Shown: piece by piece, positions 7,917-16,804 of the stretch
How positions within the stretch are numbered: the first letter of the stretch is position 1
Layout: each line of letters opens with the position of its first letter
Assembly (NCBI GenBank): GCA_964542765.1
Contig: CAZIVO010000015.1
Location: forward strand, 1 to 46,636
From: CAZIVO01 sp964542765
Lineage (GTDB): Bacteria; Planctomycetota; UBA1135; UBA2386
Reading direction: 5' to 3'
DNA length: 46,636 nt
Notes under the pieces: model-generated
The model's input: the letters and a program-made list of their open reading frames with translations, nothing else
Told to the model about the DNA's origin: nothing
Databases searched by the model: none
Position numbers and translations under genes: made by a program

Positions 7917-9758
7917 TCACGCTCGCGGAAGCAGCAACCGGAAGGTCGTGAGCCCCGGCCGCGAAACCTCCAGCGTGATCGTCCCCTTGTGGGCCTGCAT
8001 GATTCGGCGACAGATCGCCAGACCAAGCCCCGTGCCCGATGACCGCGTCGTGAAGTAAGGATTGAACAATTTGCCCCGCAACTCGGGCGAAATCCCCGGA
8101 CCATCATCGGTAATCCGGAAGATGACATCGGGCCCGTCCACAAGCGAAGTCAATTCGATCCGACCACCGCCATCACACGCAGCGATCGAATTCTGAACGA
8201 GATTGAGAAAGACCCGCCGTAACTCCTCTCGGTCCACCTCCACGAGAGAGTCCTCAGCACCCGGCGCGAAGACAATTTCCGTTTCGCCGGCCGCAGAAAT
8301 CCCGAAGAGATCGGTTTCCACATCTCCCAGCAAATCATCAGCAGCCACTCGCTCGACCTTGCGCACCGGCGGCCCTGCGAACTGCCGGAACTGAGATGCG
8401 ATCCGATCGAGGGCTGTCGTCTGGTCGAGCACGACCTTCGTCAGCCGATCGATCAACTCACTGATACGCGGATCGCCTTCTCGCTTGGCCCTTTCGAGCA
8501 ACTGCGCGCTCATCCTCATGGGGGTCAATGGATTCTTGATCTCGTGAGCCACTTGTCGAGCCATCTCGGCCCAGGCGGCTTGCCTCTCGGCGTCCTTGAG
8601 TTTTTCGTGATTGGTTTCGAGGTCTTCGGCCATGTGGTTGAAGGCTCTCCCGAGTTCTGCCAGCTCATGCGCCCCCTTCGCAGGAACCCGCGCGGTCAAA
8701 TCGCCGCGAGCAACCGATTCCGTCGCCTGTGCAAGACGTCGCACCGGGCGGACGATGGCGCGTGAAGCCAGCATCGCCCAGATCATCAAGATGAACGCCG
8801 TGAGCGCTGTGATCACGAGAAGGTTCCGCCCAAAGGCGCGACTGGTTTCAAACAGATCCGCGCTACTCGCATGGAAACAGACACGCCAGTCCAAAGGACC
8901 CTCGACCGCAGCATGGCCGAGCCATCGCTCCTCCCCCGCAACAGTCCTGAAGCGAGCATTTCTATTCTGGTCGTCGACGATGGCTTGCCACAAGGCCCCA
9001 TCCTCCACCAGTTGACGGCCGTAAGATTTCCGCTCCGTGTGCGCGAGGCAAACACCCTCCCCATCGCAGAGAAACATCTCCGCCGACTTCAGATCCCGCT
9101 TCTCGCGCGCGAACGTAACCGCATCATCCAGAACCTTCTGCACCTCCTGCCAGCGAACGAGGGCGAAGAGCGCCCCATACCTGTTGCGCTCTTCGGTCGG
9201 AACCGACAAGGCAAGGCCCAGGCTGTAGTCGGAGGGATCCCGGGACACCTCTTCGCTCAAGCCGTGCAGGAAAACGGAAACGTGCGGAGGTTCCCAGACG
9301 CGCCCGGTCCGGCCTGAGGAAATTTCACCAAACCATGCGAGCCCGGCGACGGAGTGGGGTCGCAAGGCATCGCGCGCAGCCTTGGTGTTCTGGTCGAGCG
9401 CGGGGTTGGGGTAATAGCCCACCACCTTACCCGCGGCATCAACGAGCAGCAGGAGGTCCAGAGTCTCGCGCAGGCCAGTAATGTCCAGCCACTTCTCCAG
9501 GCCAGCACGATGGGATGTCGCCAGGGCTTCCTTGGCATCGGGAAACAGCACGCCACAAACCTGCTCCAACCCCCGCAAGCGCTTGGCGATCCTCTCGGCC
9601 ACATCGGCAGCCTGCTTGGGCAAATCGACATTGACCCGGGTCGCTTCCAGCTGACCTTCCACTTCCTGTCGGACGAACCACCCGAAGACCAGGAAGGGTA
9701 CAGCGGTGGAGAGGAGAAGGGTCAGCAGGAATCGAGCTGTCAGCGAGTGGATATGCAC
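7917..9758 (-). CDS. Membrane sensor histidine kinase, NtrY-like, no partner regulator nearby
   Basis: A 613-residue two-component sensor. Transmembrane helix 1 (about 7-28) and helix 2 (about 312-333) enclose a periplasmic sensor of about 280 residues, probably Cache-like. Next come a HAMP domain (about 333-385), a HisKA segment with VAHEIKNPLTP (His405), and an HATPase domain with N-box N524, DDGPG (551-555) and TGLGLAI (576-582). The HEIKNPLTP form and architecture match the NtrY branch. No response regulator gene is in the window, so it is an orphan locally. The start is GTG; no ATG lies in frame in the 38 bases after the upstream gene. It follows the TPR lipoprotein gene on the same strand and is probably cotranscribed with it. 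Confidence 0.92.
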   Translation of the reverse strand: MHIHSLTARFLLTLLLSTAVPFLVFGWFVRQEVEGQLEATRVNVDLPKQAADVAERIAKRLRGLEQVCGVLFPDAKEALATSHRAGLEKWLDITGLRETLDLLLLVDAAGKVVGYYPNPALDQNTKAARDALRPHSVAGLAWFGEISSGRTGRVWEPPHVSVFLHGLSEEVSRDPSDYSLGLALSVPTEERNRYGALFALVRWQEVQKVLDDAVTFAREKRDLKSAEMFLCDGEGVCLAHTERKSYGRQLVEDGALWQAIVDDQNRNARFRTVAGEERWLGHAAVEGPLDWRVCFHASSADLFETSRAFGRNLLVITALTAFILMIWAMLASRAIVRPVRRLAQATESVARGDLTARVPAKGAHELAELGRAFNHMAEDLETNHEKLKDAERQAAWAEMARQVAHEIKNPLTPMRMSAQLLERAKREGDPRISELIDRLTKVVLDQTTALDRIASQFRQFAGPPVRKVERVAADDLLGDVETDLFGISAAGETEIVFAPGAEDSLVEVDREELRRVFLNLVQNSIAACDGGGRIELTSLVDGPDVIFRITDDGPGISPELRGKLFNPYFTTRSSGTGLGLAICRRIMQAHKGTITLEVSRPGLTTFRLLLPRA

Positions 9759-9796
9759 CGAATCGCGATGGTAGCGAGTTCGAGTGATCGTGGGGC

Positions 9797-11035
9797 CTAC
9801 AGCTTGGCCTTGAGTTGCTCGATCCGCTGATCCAGCCCTTTGTAGCCCGGATAAACCAGCACAGCCTCCCCATACGCCTCGATAGCAGCTTTCAGCTCAC
9901 CCTTTTTCTCGGCGGCCTGTCCCGTCGCAAAAGCTGTCGATGCCACCTCGATCGCTGATTCGAGATCGCTGATCCGCGCCTTCACGTCCTTGAATCCCGG
10001 CCAGATGGCATCGATCTCACTGAAAGCTGCCGCCGCCTGCTCGAAATGCCGTTCCAGCTCGTGGTCCTTGGCGAGTCGATATCTCTCACCCATGTCCCGC
10101 TCCTTGACCAGGACCAGCATCTGATTGATGTAGGGCCTTTGCATCTCGCTGAGGTCATAAGCCTCCTCGAAAGCCGAAGCGCTCTCCTCGTATTCCCCAC
10201 GAAACAGGTGGCTTTCCGCTTGTTGCGTAAGGTCCTGGGCACGCACTTCGCGCTTCACGCTCTCGATGAGTTCATCGATATCAGCGCGCTCCCCGAGCAC
10301 CTCCTTGGTGTCTCTATACTCCTTCAGAGCAGCTGCGTGGAAACCCACCGCCGACATCTTCGCAGCATATTCGAGTTGCTGCTCGGCGATCCGACGTCGG
10401 GCGAGTTCGTGGCGCAACCGGGCGCGCTCAAGATCCGGATCCTTGTCGACCGCGTTGAACATGTGGTATTCGGTCTGATGGAACAACTGCTCCGCCAGAA
10501 CCCTCACCCCTTCGAGATAGTGGCCCCTGGCCTTGACTCGGCGCTTGTTGTAGATCTCCGCAATCTTGGCAACGCCCTCCTTGGCCATTGCGAAACCAGG
10601 CTCCCACTGCAAGCTCTCGTGATAAGCCCGCAGCGCCTTCTCGTAATCTCCGGCGAAGACCGCTTCCTCGCCCACATCGGATGCCTTCACGGCGAGCTTG
10701 CGCTTGGCCTTGTTCATCCAGGAAATAGCAACCTCGTTACCGGGATCGGCCGCGAGAACCAGTCGCAAAAACCCGAGGGCTTTTCGCTCTTCACCGGCAA
10801 AGATCGCCGACTGCGCCAGCCGGAGCCGGTGAGCAACCCGAACGACCTCATACTCCTTGCGGATCGCTTCATCTTCCGGATGGAGTTTTTGAGCTTCTTC
10901 GAGAATGTCGAAGGCCTGATGGACGTTGCCCAGCCCATAGAGCTCGCGGCTCCGCTCGATGGAATCATCCACCCCGCACCCCCCCAGCAGAAGGAGAGAG
11001 GCAGAAGCAGCTATTATATAATAGTTTATGGCCAT
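9797..11035 (-). CDS. TPR-type lipoprotein
   Basis: A 412-residue exported lipoprotein. The signal peptide ends with LLGGC, placing the lipidated Cys at residue 20. The rest is helical with repeated units of about 34-40 residues, such as AFDILEEAQKLHPEDE, ALRAYHESLQWEPGF, SASAFEEAYDLSE and AAIEAYGEAVLVYPGY, i.e. degenerate tetratricopeptide repeats used for protein-protein contact. Within the first codons is an AT-rich perfect palindrome. The gene lies 38 bases upstream of the histidine kinase gene; a role in presenting a signal to the kinase sensor domain is a reasonable guess but not shown. Confidence 0.8.
   Translation of the reverse strand: MAINYYIIAASASLLLLGGCGVDDSIERSRELYGLGNVHQAFDILEEAQKLHPEDEAIRKEYEVVRVAHRLRLAQSAIFAGEERKALGFLRLVLAADPGNEVAISWMNKAKRKLAVKASDVGEEAVFAGDYEKALRAYHESLQWEPGFAMAKEGVAKIAEIYNKRRVKARGHYLEGVRVLAEQLFHQTEYHMFNAVDKDPDLERARLRHELARRRIAEQQLEYAAKMSAVGFHAAALKEYRDTKEVLGERADIDELIESVKREVRAQDLTQQAESHLFRGEYEESASAFEEAYDLSEMQRPYINQMLVLVKERDMGERYRLAKDHELERHFEQAAAAFSEIDAIWPGFKDVKARISDLESAIEVASTAFATGQAAEKKGELKAAIEAYGEAVLVYPGYKGLDQRIEQLKAKL
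11011..11024. promoter_or_regulatory. 14-base perfect palindrome holding TATAAT on both strands
   Basis: CTATTATATAATAG reads the same on both strands and contains a consensus -10 hexamer TATAAT at 11017-11022 (+) and its mirror at 11013-11018 (-). It stands out in GC-rich DNA. It lies inside the first codons of the TPR lipoprotein and about 280 bases upstream of the zincin start. No convincing -35 element is seen at the usual distance upstream on the plus strand. It may be a promoter element for the zincin/ATP-grasp pair or an operator, or only AT-rich signal-peptide codons. Confidence 0.3.
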
Positions 11036-11305
11036 TGATTAGGGTGTGTGCACAGCTTCCAGACAACCGCTTTCGCGACGAGCCAAAATCATGCGGCTTT
11101 GACTGCCGCGGGCCAAGAATCTTCCCCCTCCAGTCGCGAGCGGGCAGAAAATAGAGCCCGAGCGGCGCCGGAGTCGGGCAATGCCGGGGGCCCCGATACG
11201 GGTGCTGAGCCCGACAATCTCAGCTCGATGCCACGGACATCGAGCGAGCCCTGCCCCAGCGAACAAGCTCATGGCATACGCACGGCAGGTTCGTGCGCTG
11301 CTAAG

Positions 11306-12370
11306 ATGAGATCGAGGATCGTGACTCTGACCAGCCGCACAAAACGTAGAAAACGTGTCGCCACGCCGTGGTGGACAAAATTGCCACACCAGGAACTCCT
11401 GGATGTCCGCTTGTGCGACCTCGGCCTCCGGATCGAAGGCACCGCTCTCGAATCCAGGGTCGGGCGCCTCCACGAAGAACTCAGGCGAGCCGGCCTGCGC
11501 TTCCGCCCATATGTCTGGCTATCGACTGACTGGTTCACGCCGAATGGAACCACCGGATTCGCCATCCCCTTTTTCCTTGCACACCCACGCCTCGCGCGAA
11601 TCGAACATGCCGAAATGTTCGAGGTCGAAGGAGGCACACACGATTGGTCCATGAAGCTCTTGAGGCATGAAGCCGGGCATGCGATCGATAACGCCTATCG
11701 CCTGCACCGCCGCAAACGCTGGCGCGAAATGTTCGGTCCTTCGTCAACTCCATACCGAAGTTCCTACGTGCCGGACCCCGGAAGCAAAAGTCACGTTCTC
11801 AATCTCGGGGACTGGTATTCGCAAAGTCATCCAGTCGAAGACTGGGCCGAGACCTTCGCTGTATGGCTGCGACCTCATTCTCGGTGGCGCAGTCATTACC
11901 GCGACTGGCCTGCGCTCGCCAAACTCGAGTTTGTCGATGAATTGATGGAGGAAATCCGCTGCTCTCCCGCGAAGGTTCGCAGCCGAGAACGACCAGAGTC
12001 ATTGTCACGACAGCGCTTGACGCTTCGAGACTACTACGACCGGAAAAAGTCGTTCTACGGAGACGCCGCCCAGACGACTGCTTACGACACCTACCTGAAG
12101 AAATTGTTCGATACCGGCAACGGCCAAACGCGAACGGCAGCAGCTTTTCTCAGGCAAACCCGCAAAGGTCTCCGTGATCGCGTTTCGGCAATGACCGGTC
12201 AGTACCGCTACGCGATCGACCAAACCATCGATGAAATGATCACCCGGTGTCGAAAGCTAGAACTCCGAATGAGCCTCTCCGCAGAAGAAACGCGGCTCGG
12301 TGCCGCCATCCTGGTGGCCGCCATGACCAGCCATCTGATCCGGAATCGAAAACAAGAATTTCACCGCTGA
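11306..12370 (+). CDS. Putative zinc-dependent metallopeptidase with HEAGH motif
   Basis: A 354-residue protein with the zincin signature HEAGH at 121-125, preceded by the hydrophobic IPFFLAHPRLA block (87-97) and followed by HPVEDWAETFAVWL (175-188), whose acidic residues or His may supply the third zinc ligand. The pattern matches what databases call putative zinc-binding metallo-peptidase; I know of no characterised member. There is no signal peptide or membrane helix, so it is probably cytoplasmic. The C-terminal third (about 235-354) is basic and helical. The frame is open 258 bases further upstream but that part is low-complexity and unlike a protein N-terminus, so this ATG is preferred. 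The ATP-grasp gene follows 126 bases downstream on the same strand, suggesting a linked job. Confidence 0.75.
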   Translation: MRSRIVTLTSRTKRRKRVATPWWTKLPHQELLDVRLCDLGLRIEGTALESRVGRLHEELRRAGLRFRPYVWLSTDWFTPNGTTGFAIPFFLAHPRLARIEHAEMFEVEGGTHDWSMKLLRHEAGHAIDNAYRLHRRKRWREMFGPSSTPYRSSYVPDPGSKSHVLNLGDWYSQSHPVEDWAETFAVWLRPHSRWRSHYRDWPALAKLEFVDELMEEIRCSPAKVRSRERPESLSRQRLTLRDYYDRKKSFYGDAAQTTAYDTYLKKLFDTGNGQTRTAAAFLRQTRKGLRDRVSAMTGQYRYAIDQTIDEMITRCRKLELRMSLSAEETRLGAAILVAAMTSHLIRNRKQEFHR

Positions 12371-12496
12371 CAGCCCTCCCAGGCCGCCTCCGGGCTAAGG
12401 GGGATGCTGCGCTGGGGAATTGTCGCCGCCGGAGGGCTATGGTGAAAACCTCGCGACGATGAACGTCATACGGAAAATAAGTTGGGTGCCCCGCTC

Positions 12497-13531
12497 ATGA
12501 AGCGACTGCGGGTGCTCGTCCTGATGCACGCAGATCAGGTACCCCCCGGTTCCATTGAAGGCCTCAGCGACAAGGATATCTCGCCGTGGCGAATGGAATA
12601 CGACGTCATCACAGCCCTGCATGAACTCGGGCACGAGGTGCGCCCGCTCGGCCTGCAAGACGAACTCATGCCGGCGCGGCGCGCCATCAGCGAGTGGAAA
12701 CCACACATCGTCTTCAACCTGATCATGCATTTCCACGACGTTGGTCTCTACGATGCTCACGTTGTCAGCTACCTCGAGCTTCTCCGGCAACCCTACACCG
12801 GCTGCAACCCGCGAGGCCTCTTGCTGGCCAACGACAAGGCGCTGTCGAAGAAGGTCATGTCATGGCATCGAATCCCCGTGCCCGCCTTCGCTTCATTCCG
12901 CCAGAGCCGCAAGAGAAAAAGACCAGCCCGGCTGAACTTCCCCCTGATCGTCAAGTCCGTCGGCGAGCATGCGTCGATGGGCATCGCACAAGCTTCCATC
13001 GTCCATGATGACGAAAGCCTCCGGGACCGCGTTGCCTTCATTCACCGCACTGTCGGTACCGATGCCATCGCCGAGGAATACATCAAGGGTCGTGAATTGA
13101 CGATCGGCGTGATCGGTAACGAGCGGCTGACAACATTCCCCATCCGGGAACTCAAGTTCGAGAGTCTCCCCGAGCATTCCGAACCGATCCAAACCTCGAA
13201 GGTGAAGTGGGACCTCGATTACCAGAAAAAGGTAGGTGCCTACACGAAGCCCGCGGACGACCTTCCCGAGGAGGTCGCCCGGGGCATCGCCAAGCTGGCC
13301 AAGCGCGTCTACCGCGCGCTCGATCAGTCGGGCTTCGCGAGGATCGATCTGCGGATGAACGAGAGCGGCAAGGTCTTCGTGCTCGAGGCGAACCCCAATC
13401 CGGACCTCTGCCTCGCCGAGGACTTCGCGCAATCCGCCAGAGATGTCGGACTCGATTACAGAACTCTGGTGCAGAAAATCTTGACCCTCGGGCTGAATTT
13501 CAGGCCCCTGTGGAAGAAGGATCCGGGCTAG
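12497..13531 (+). CDS. ATP-grasp ligase related to D-Ala-D-Ala ligase
   Basis: A 344-residue ATP-grasp enzyme, a family that joins a carboxylate to an amine or thiol through an acylphosphate. The N-terminal Rossmann-like lobe contains FNLIMHFHD (73-81) and PYTGCNP (99-105). The ATP lobe has IVKSVGEHASMGI (151-163) in place of the Ddl glycine loop, the EEYIKGREL block (193-201), and metal-binding RIDLRMNESGK..VLEANPNPDL (282-304). The usual Ddl ending EINTxPGxT is replaced by EANPNPDLC, and there is no Ser-x-x-Tyr catalytic pair that I can recognise. I therefore do not call it ddl. It more likely ligates amino acids or peptides of unknown identity. The ATG is chosen over a TTG 15 bases upstream. 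The zincin gene directly precedes it. Confidence 0.8.
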   Translation: MKRLRVLVLMHADQVPPGSIEGLSDKDISPWRMEYDVITALHELGHEVRPLGLQDELMPARRAISEWKPHIVFNLIMHFHDVGLYDAHVVSYLELLRQPYTGCNPRGLLLANDKALSKKVMSWHRIPVPAFASFRQSRKRKRPARLNFPLIVKSVGEHASMGIAQASIVHDDESLRDRVAFIHRTVGTDAIAEEYIKGRELTIGVIGNERLTTFPIRELKFESLPEHSEPIQTSKVKWDLDYQKKVGAYTKPADDLPEEVARGIAKLAKRVYRALDQSGFARIDLRMNESGKVFVLEANPNPDLCLAEDFAQSARDVGLDYRTLVQKILTLGLNFRPLWKKDPG

Positions 13532-13537
13532 CCCGGA
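13522..13537. terminator. Palindrome at the end of the ATP-grasp gene
   Basis: TCCGGGCTAGCCCGGA is a perfect 16-base palindrome that includes the TAG stop. It could fold as a 6-bp GC stem with a CTAG loop in either transcript, and it lies at the convergent junction with the STT3-like gene. There is no T run after it on either strand, so intrinsic termination is uncertain. Confidence 0.3.
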
Positions 13538-13582
13538 GAGTCTGCCCGGACAAAGACCAGATCGAACCACAGGTCTGAACCT

Positions 13583-15442
13583 TCACCGAACCACCTCGAA
13601 GATCCGGTACATCGGTTCCTTTCCCGTCGACAGTTGCACCACGGGGCCATCCTTGTAGAGACGCAAGCCTGGCACCCTCCCCTGGTATCGCAATTGCCAG
13701 AACAGGCTCTCCTTGGCTGCTGCAGTGAACTCACCGACGTTCCCCATCGACGGACGACCGATCGTCAACGGCGCCACTTCCAGGAAGGGGTCACGGCTGT
13801 ACCAGGCCACCACCCAGCCAACCTTGCGGTCGTCGATGATCGTCTGCGCCTCTTCACGCTGGTCCCGCCCGGCCAAAAAGACACGGTATCCGTCGCGAAT
13901 ACCCTCGATATTCCGATGGTAGCCACTGGCCACGACCGGGAGACGGGCGCGATACATGATCTCTGCACCCATGTCCCAGGGGGCGAGCACGGATCGCTCG
14001 GACCAGCCGAGATCCTCGCTGCGCTGCCTGAGTTCCTTGCAGATCTGCCGGGTTGCGCGATCACTCTCGAAAAGCACCGGATCACGGCTCGACGGAAGGG
14101 ACAGCGCCACGGCGAAGACGGCGACCACCACCGCCAGCCAGTCTCCCCAGTATCCGCCCGGGGAGGGCCTGAAGCGCTCGCGCAGACCGAGATAACCGCC
14201 GACCACGGCTACCGGGAAGGTCATCGCGAAGAGATGGCCTAGCTTCACCTCCCAAAGCTCCAGGCCGAAGGTCGCCAGAGCCATGAGAAGAATGCTCGAG
14301 CGCAAGGGTGCGCCGAGGGCTCTGCTCGCGACCAGGCCCATCAAGAAGAGCGGCAGGGCGATGATCAAGAAGCTGTCGCGCTCGATCATCGCTCCGAAGC
14401 CCTCGCTCCAGAGGCTGCGGTACTCGCTCACCTCGTTCTGTAGCCACACATTCAGGTCGGCAACCTGCTCGAACTGCAAGACGATCGCGCCGCGCAGACC
14501 GTCCGACAGCAGAATCGGCACGAGCCCTACCATCAGGCTCATGGCCGCGACGGCCATCACCCGCACCCAGCCAGCCGCCGACAGCACCGACAGAAAACCC
14601 GCAAAAAGCGCGAACACCGCCACCTGATAGATCTGGAACAGAGAAAGAACGTCCCAGTGAAACGCCGACAGGTCGCCGACGTGCTCGGCCAGATGCCCCA
14701 GGAGCATCACTGCCAGGAGTCCGGCGCTCCACCTCCACACCAGACGCCTTCTGGCCTCGCGAAGTCCTTCCCCTGCCGGCCAGGCCACCAGGACAAACAA
14801 GGAGGCCGCCAGCAAATAGAAAATCGTCATGGACTCCGCCGAAACCCAGATCGCCAGCCCCAGAGCCGCGCCGGATCCGAGCCCCCGACTCTCCTTATTT
14901 TCGTGGATTGCTACCCACAGGCCCATCAGGCCGGCCAGGACACACAGGTGCTGGAGGTTCTGGTGGTCGCCATTACCGAGCATGCTGACATTGACGACCG
15001 AATAGGCGCCGGCATGGATCAAACCCGCCACCAGGGCTGCCGAGGGCCCGAAGATCCGGCGGCAGCCCAGCATCAGCACCAGCGTCGACAGGAGTGCCAA
15101 AAGAGGCCCTGTGAGGATCGCTCCGGCCTCGTAGCCACTTTCCACGGGGAAAACCCAACTCACCATCGGATCCAGAGCCCTGATGACCCAGTCCATCGGC
15201 AAGGTCCAGTGACTCACGCTGCCGACAGGAAACCCATCGAGCAGTTCACGCACGGGGTAGGCGCCACCGATGTCGATGGCATCCAATCGCACCAACCGAC
15301 GCAGGGTGTCGCTGTCATAGATCAGGATGTCATGCGCACCTAACACCTGCGCTCCCAACGAACAGCGCAAGATCAACCCCGCGAGCAAGACCGCAGAAAC
15401 GGCCAGCCACCAGAGCAACAAGCGGTCGGTTCGGAAAGCCAA
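13583..15442 (-). CDS. STT3/PglB-like oligosaccharyltransferase membrane protein
   Basis: A 619-residue integral membrane protein with about a dozen hydrophobic helices in the first 430 residues and a soluble periplasmic C-terminal domain. It has an acidic first loop YDSDTLRRL (about 42-50, compare the DxxTYYHLR region of STT3), the GNGDHQNL element (about 156-163, equivalent to the GDHH motif) and, in the C-terminal domain, APWDMG, which takes the place of the WWDYG signature. These point to the GT-C oligosaccharyltransferase family, which moves a lipid-linked glycan onto protein. There is no pgl/agl cluster beside it. The start is TTG: an in-frame stop sits just upstream and the first helix begins at residue 8. 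The gene is convergent with the ATP-grasp gene. Confidence 0.75.
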   Translation of the reverse strand: MAFRTDRLLLWWLAVSAVLLAGLILRCSLGAQVLGAHDILIYDSDTLRRLVRLDAIDIGGAYPVRELLDGFPVGSVSHWTLPMDWVIRALDPMVSWVFPVESGYEAGAILTGPLLALLSTLVLMLGCRRIFGPSAALVAGLIHAGAYSVVNVSMLGNGDHQNLQHLCVLAGLMGLWVAIHENKESRGLGSGAALGLAIWVSAESMTIFYLLAASLFVLVAWPAGEGLREARRRLVWRWSAGLLAVMLLGHLAEHVGDLSAFHWDVLSLFQIYQVAVFALFAGFLSVLSAAGWVRVMAVAAMSLMVGLVPILLSDGLRGAIVLQFEQVADLNVWLQNEVSEYRSLWSEGFGAMIERDSFLIIALPLFLMGLVASRALGAPLRSSILLMALATFGLELWEVKLGHLFAMTFPVAVVGGYLGLRERFRPSPGGYWGDWLAVVVAVFAVALSLPSSRDPVLFESDRATRQICKELRQRSEDLGWSERSVLAPWDMGAEIMYRARLPVVASGYHRNIEGIRDGYRVFLAGRDQREEAQTIIDDRKVGWVVAWYSRDPFLEVAPLTIGRPSMGNVGEFTAAAKESLFWQLRYQGRVPGLRLYKDGPVVQLSTGKEPMYRIFEVVR

Positions 15443-15662
15443 TGTTTGTGGTGGTCAGGTTCCAGACAACAGGGGTGACAGCATAACCACCAGCGCCAAT
15501 CGGTTCGATCATCACCTCGTCAGGCCAGCCATTCCCGAGCGCTACCTCGATCATGCAGACTTCCATTTCGACAAGCCCGAAAGATCAAAGAGGAAAATGA
15601 GTCGGAGAATCGATAGCGTCAGGTGTGTCCCCTGTCAGCAAAGTGCCAGCCAAGAAATAGCC

Positions 15663-16712
15663 ATGAGCCATAGATTCATCCTCGGCCTTCTCCTTCTACT
15701 CAACGCCTGCGCCACCCATAGAGCTCCTTTGGTCTCGCCCAGCGAGACTTTCGGCATGCCAGCAGGCAGTCCGATGGATATCACCAGAGCAGAGAAGGTC
15801 CACGCTCTGGCGCGCAGCTTGCAAGAGGGACAGGACTACAGCCCTCGCGGACTGTTCCAAAAAGCGCACGGCGATTTCATCGAAGACTCAACGCGCTATA
15901 CCCCAACGGCTCAGATCGCCGGCCTCCACCAGCCAACCAATGGGTTCAACCACTACAGGGAAGGTGACTTCGACCTGTCGGAACTGTCTTTCGAGATGAC
16001 AACCGACCCCAAAAACGGTTTCGCCACCGTCGTCGGACCTGACACGGCGATCCTCGTCGGCGGACATGCTGCCAGTCGGCACTACAAGTCGGACTTGAAG
16101 AAGGGAGGGTCTGTGGTCAAGGATGAGACCGTCTACGAATTCAGTATCGATATCGGAGTTCACCACTTCGTGGACGAGAACCTGATGATTTCCGGCACCT
16201 TCTCACCAGGTGCCTACTCCGACTTCGACCGCACCCTGACGACCGGGGACTGGCAATTCCTGGGATCAGCTCTCGTCACCTACCGCCAGACCGAAGACAT
16301 GTTTGTGAAGGCGGGCGTGGTCGTCTCAAGAGACTTTGATGATGCGCCCGTTTATCCGGTGGTCGGCTTCTCCTGGCTCATGCCAGGCGACATGCGCGTG
16401 GATGTTCTCTTCCCGCAGAAAGCCGAGGTCTCCTGGCTTGCCAGCCCCACTCTGGTCCTGCACGTAGGCCTTGAACTGGAGGGCAATGAATACTCCGTTC
16501 GGTCGGGCGGCTCGCGATTCGTTCTCCACGCGCAAGAAGCGCGGGCCGTGTTCGGTGGGATTTACCGGATCAATGACAGGGTGTCGCTCATCGCTCGAAC
16601 CGGAGCGGCGCTGTTCGGTGACTACGACATCCCCGCTAGCGATGGCAAAGAAATTGGCGGAGCTCTCGACCCTGCATTCTTCGCCATGGTAGGGATCGGT
16701 ATCGACTTCTGA
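15663..16712 (+). CDS. Outer-membrane beta-barrel-like lipoprotein of unknown role
   Basis: A 349-residue exported protein. Its signal peptide ends LLNAC, with the lipidated Cys at residue 16. The mature part is rich in alternating hydrophobic/polar strands with aromatic girdle residues (FVKAGVVVSRDF, MRVDVLFPQKA, RVSLIARTGAALFGDYD) and ends ...VGIGIDF, a C-terminal Phe typical of outer-membrane barrels. It resembles the DUF6268-type barrel proteins in overall style, but I cannot confirm the family. A lipobox together with a barrel end is slightly unusual. The frame is open about 336 bases upstream, but this ATG directly precedes the signal peptide. It diverges from the STT3-like gene with 220 bases between starts. 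Confidence 0.7.
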   Translation: MSHRFILGLLLLLNACATHRAPLVSPSETFGMPAGSPMDITRAEKVHALARSLQEGQDYSPRGLFQKAHGDFIEDSTRYTPTAQIAGLHQPTNGFNHYREGDFDLSELSFEMTTDPKNGFATVVGPDTAILVGGHAASRHYKSDLKKGGSVVKDETVYEFSIDIGVHHFVDENLMISGTFSPGAYSDFDRTLTTGDWQFLGSALVTYRQTEDMFVKAGVVVSRDFDDAPVYPVVGFSWLMPGDMRVDVLFPQKAEVSWLASPTLVLHVGLELEGNEYSVRSGGSRFVLHAQEARAVFGGIYRINDRVSLIARTGAALFGDYDIPASDGKEIGGALDPAFFAMVGIGIDF

Positions 16713-16753
16713 AACAACCGCCAACCAACGGTCCCGCTGCCGTTGTGCTGCTG

Positions 16754-16778
16754 CCGGTCACATATCGCTTGTGACTGG
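16754..16778. terminator. Hairpin between convergent genes
   Basis: CCGGTCACA (16754-16762) and TGTGACTGG (16770-16778) pair at 8 of 9 positions around a 7-base loop. It lies in the 92-base gap between the stop codons of the outer-membrane lipoprotein and the DUF4340 gene, so it could end both transcripts. No T run follows on either strand. Confidence 0.35.
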
Positions 16779-16804
16779 CGCAAGAAAGCCGAGCTTGTGA
16801 CCGC

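Noticed and set aside
11048..11305. N-terminal extension of the zincin
   Set aside because: Ser/Pro/Arg/Ala-rich, with no family similarity; it covers the divergent promoter region.
15327..15662. N-terminal extension of the outer-membrane lipoprotein
   Set aside because: It overlaps the STT3-like gene start, has no protein-like pattern, and the lipoprotein signal begins at the later ATG.
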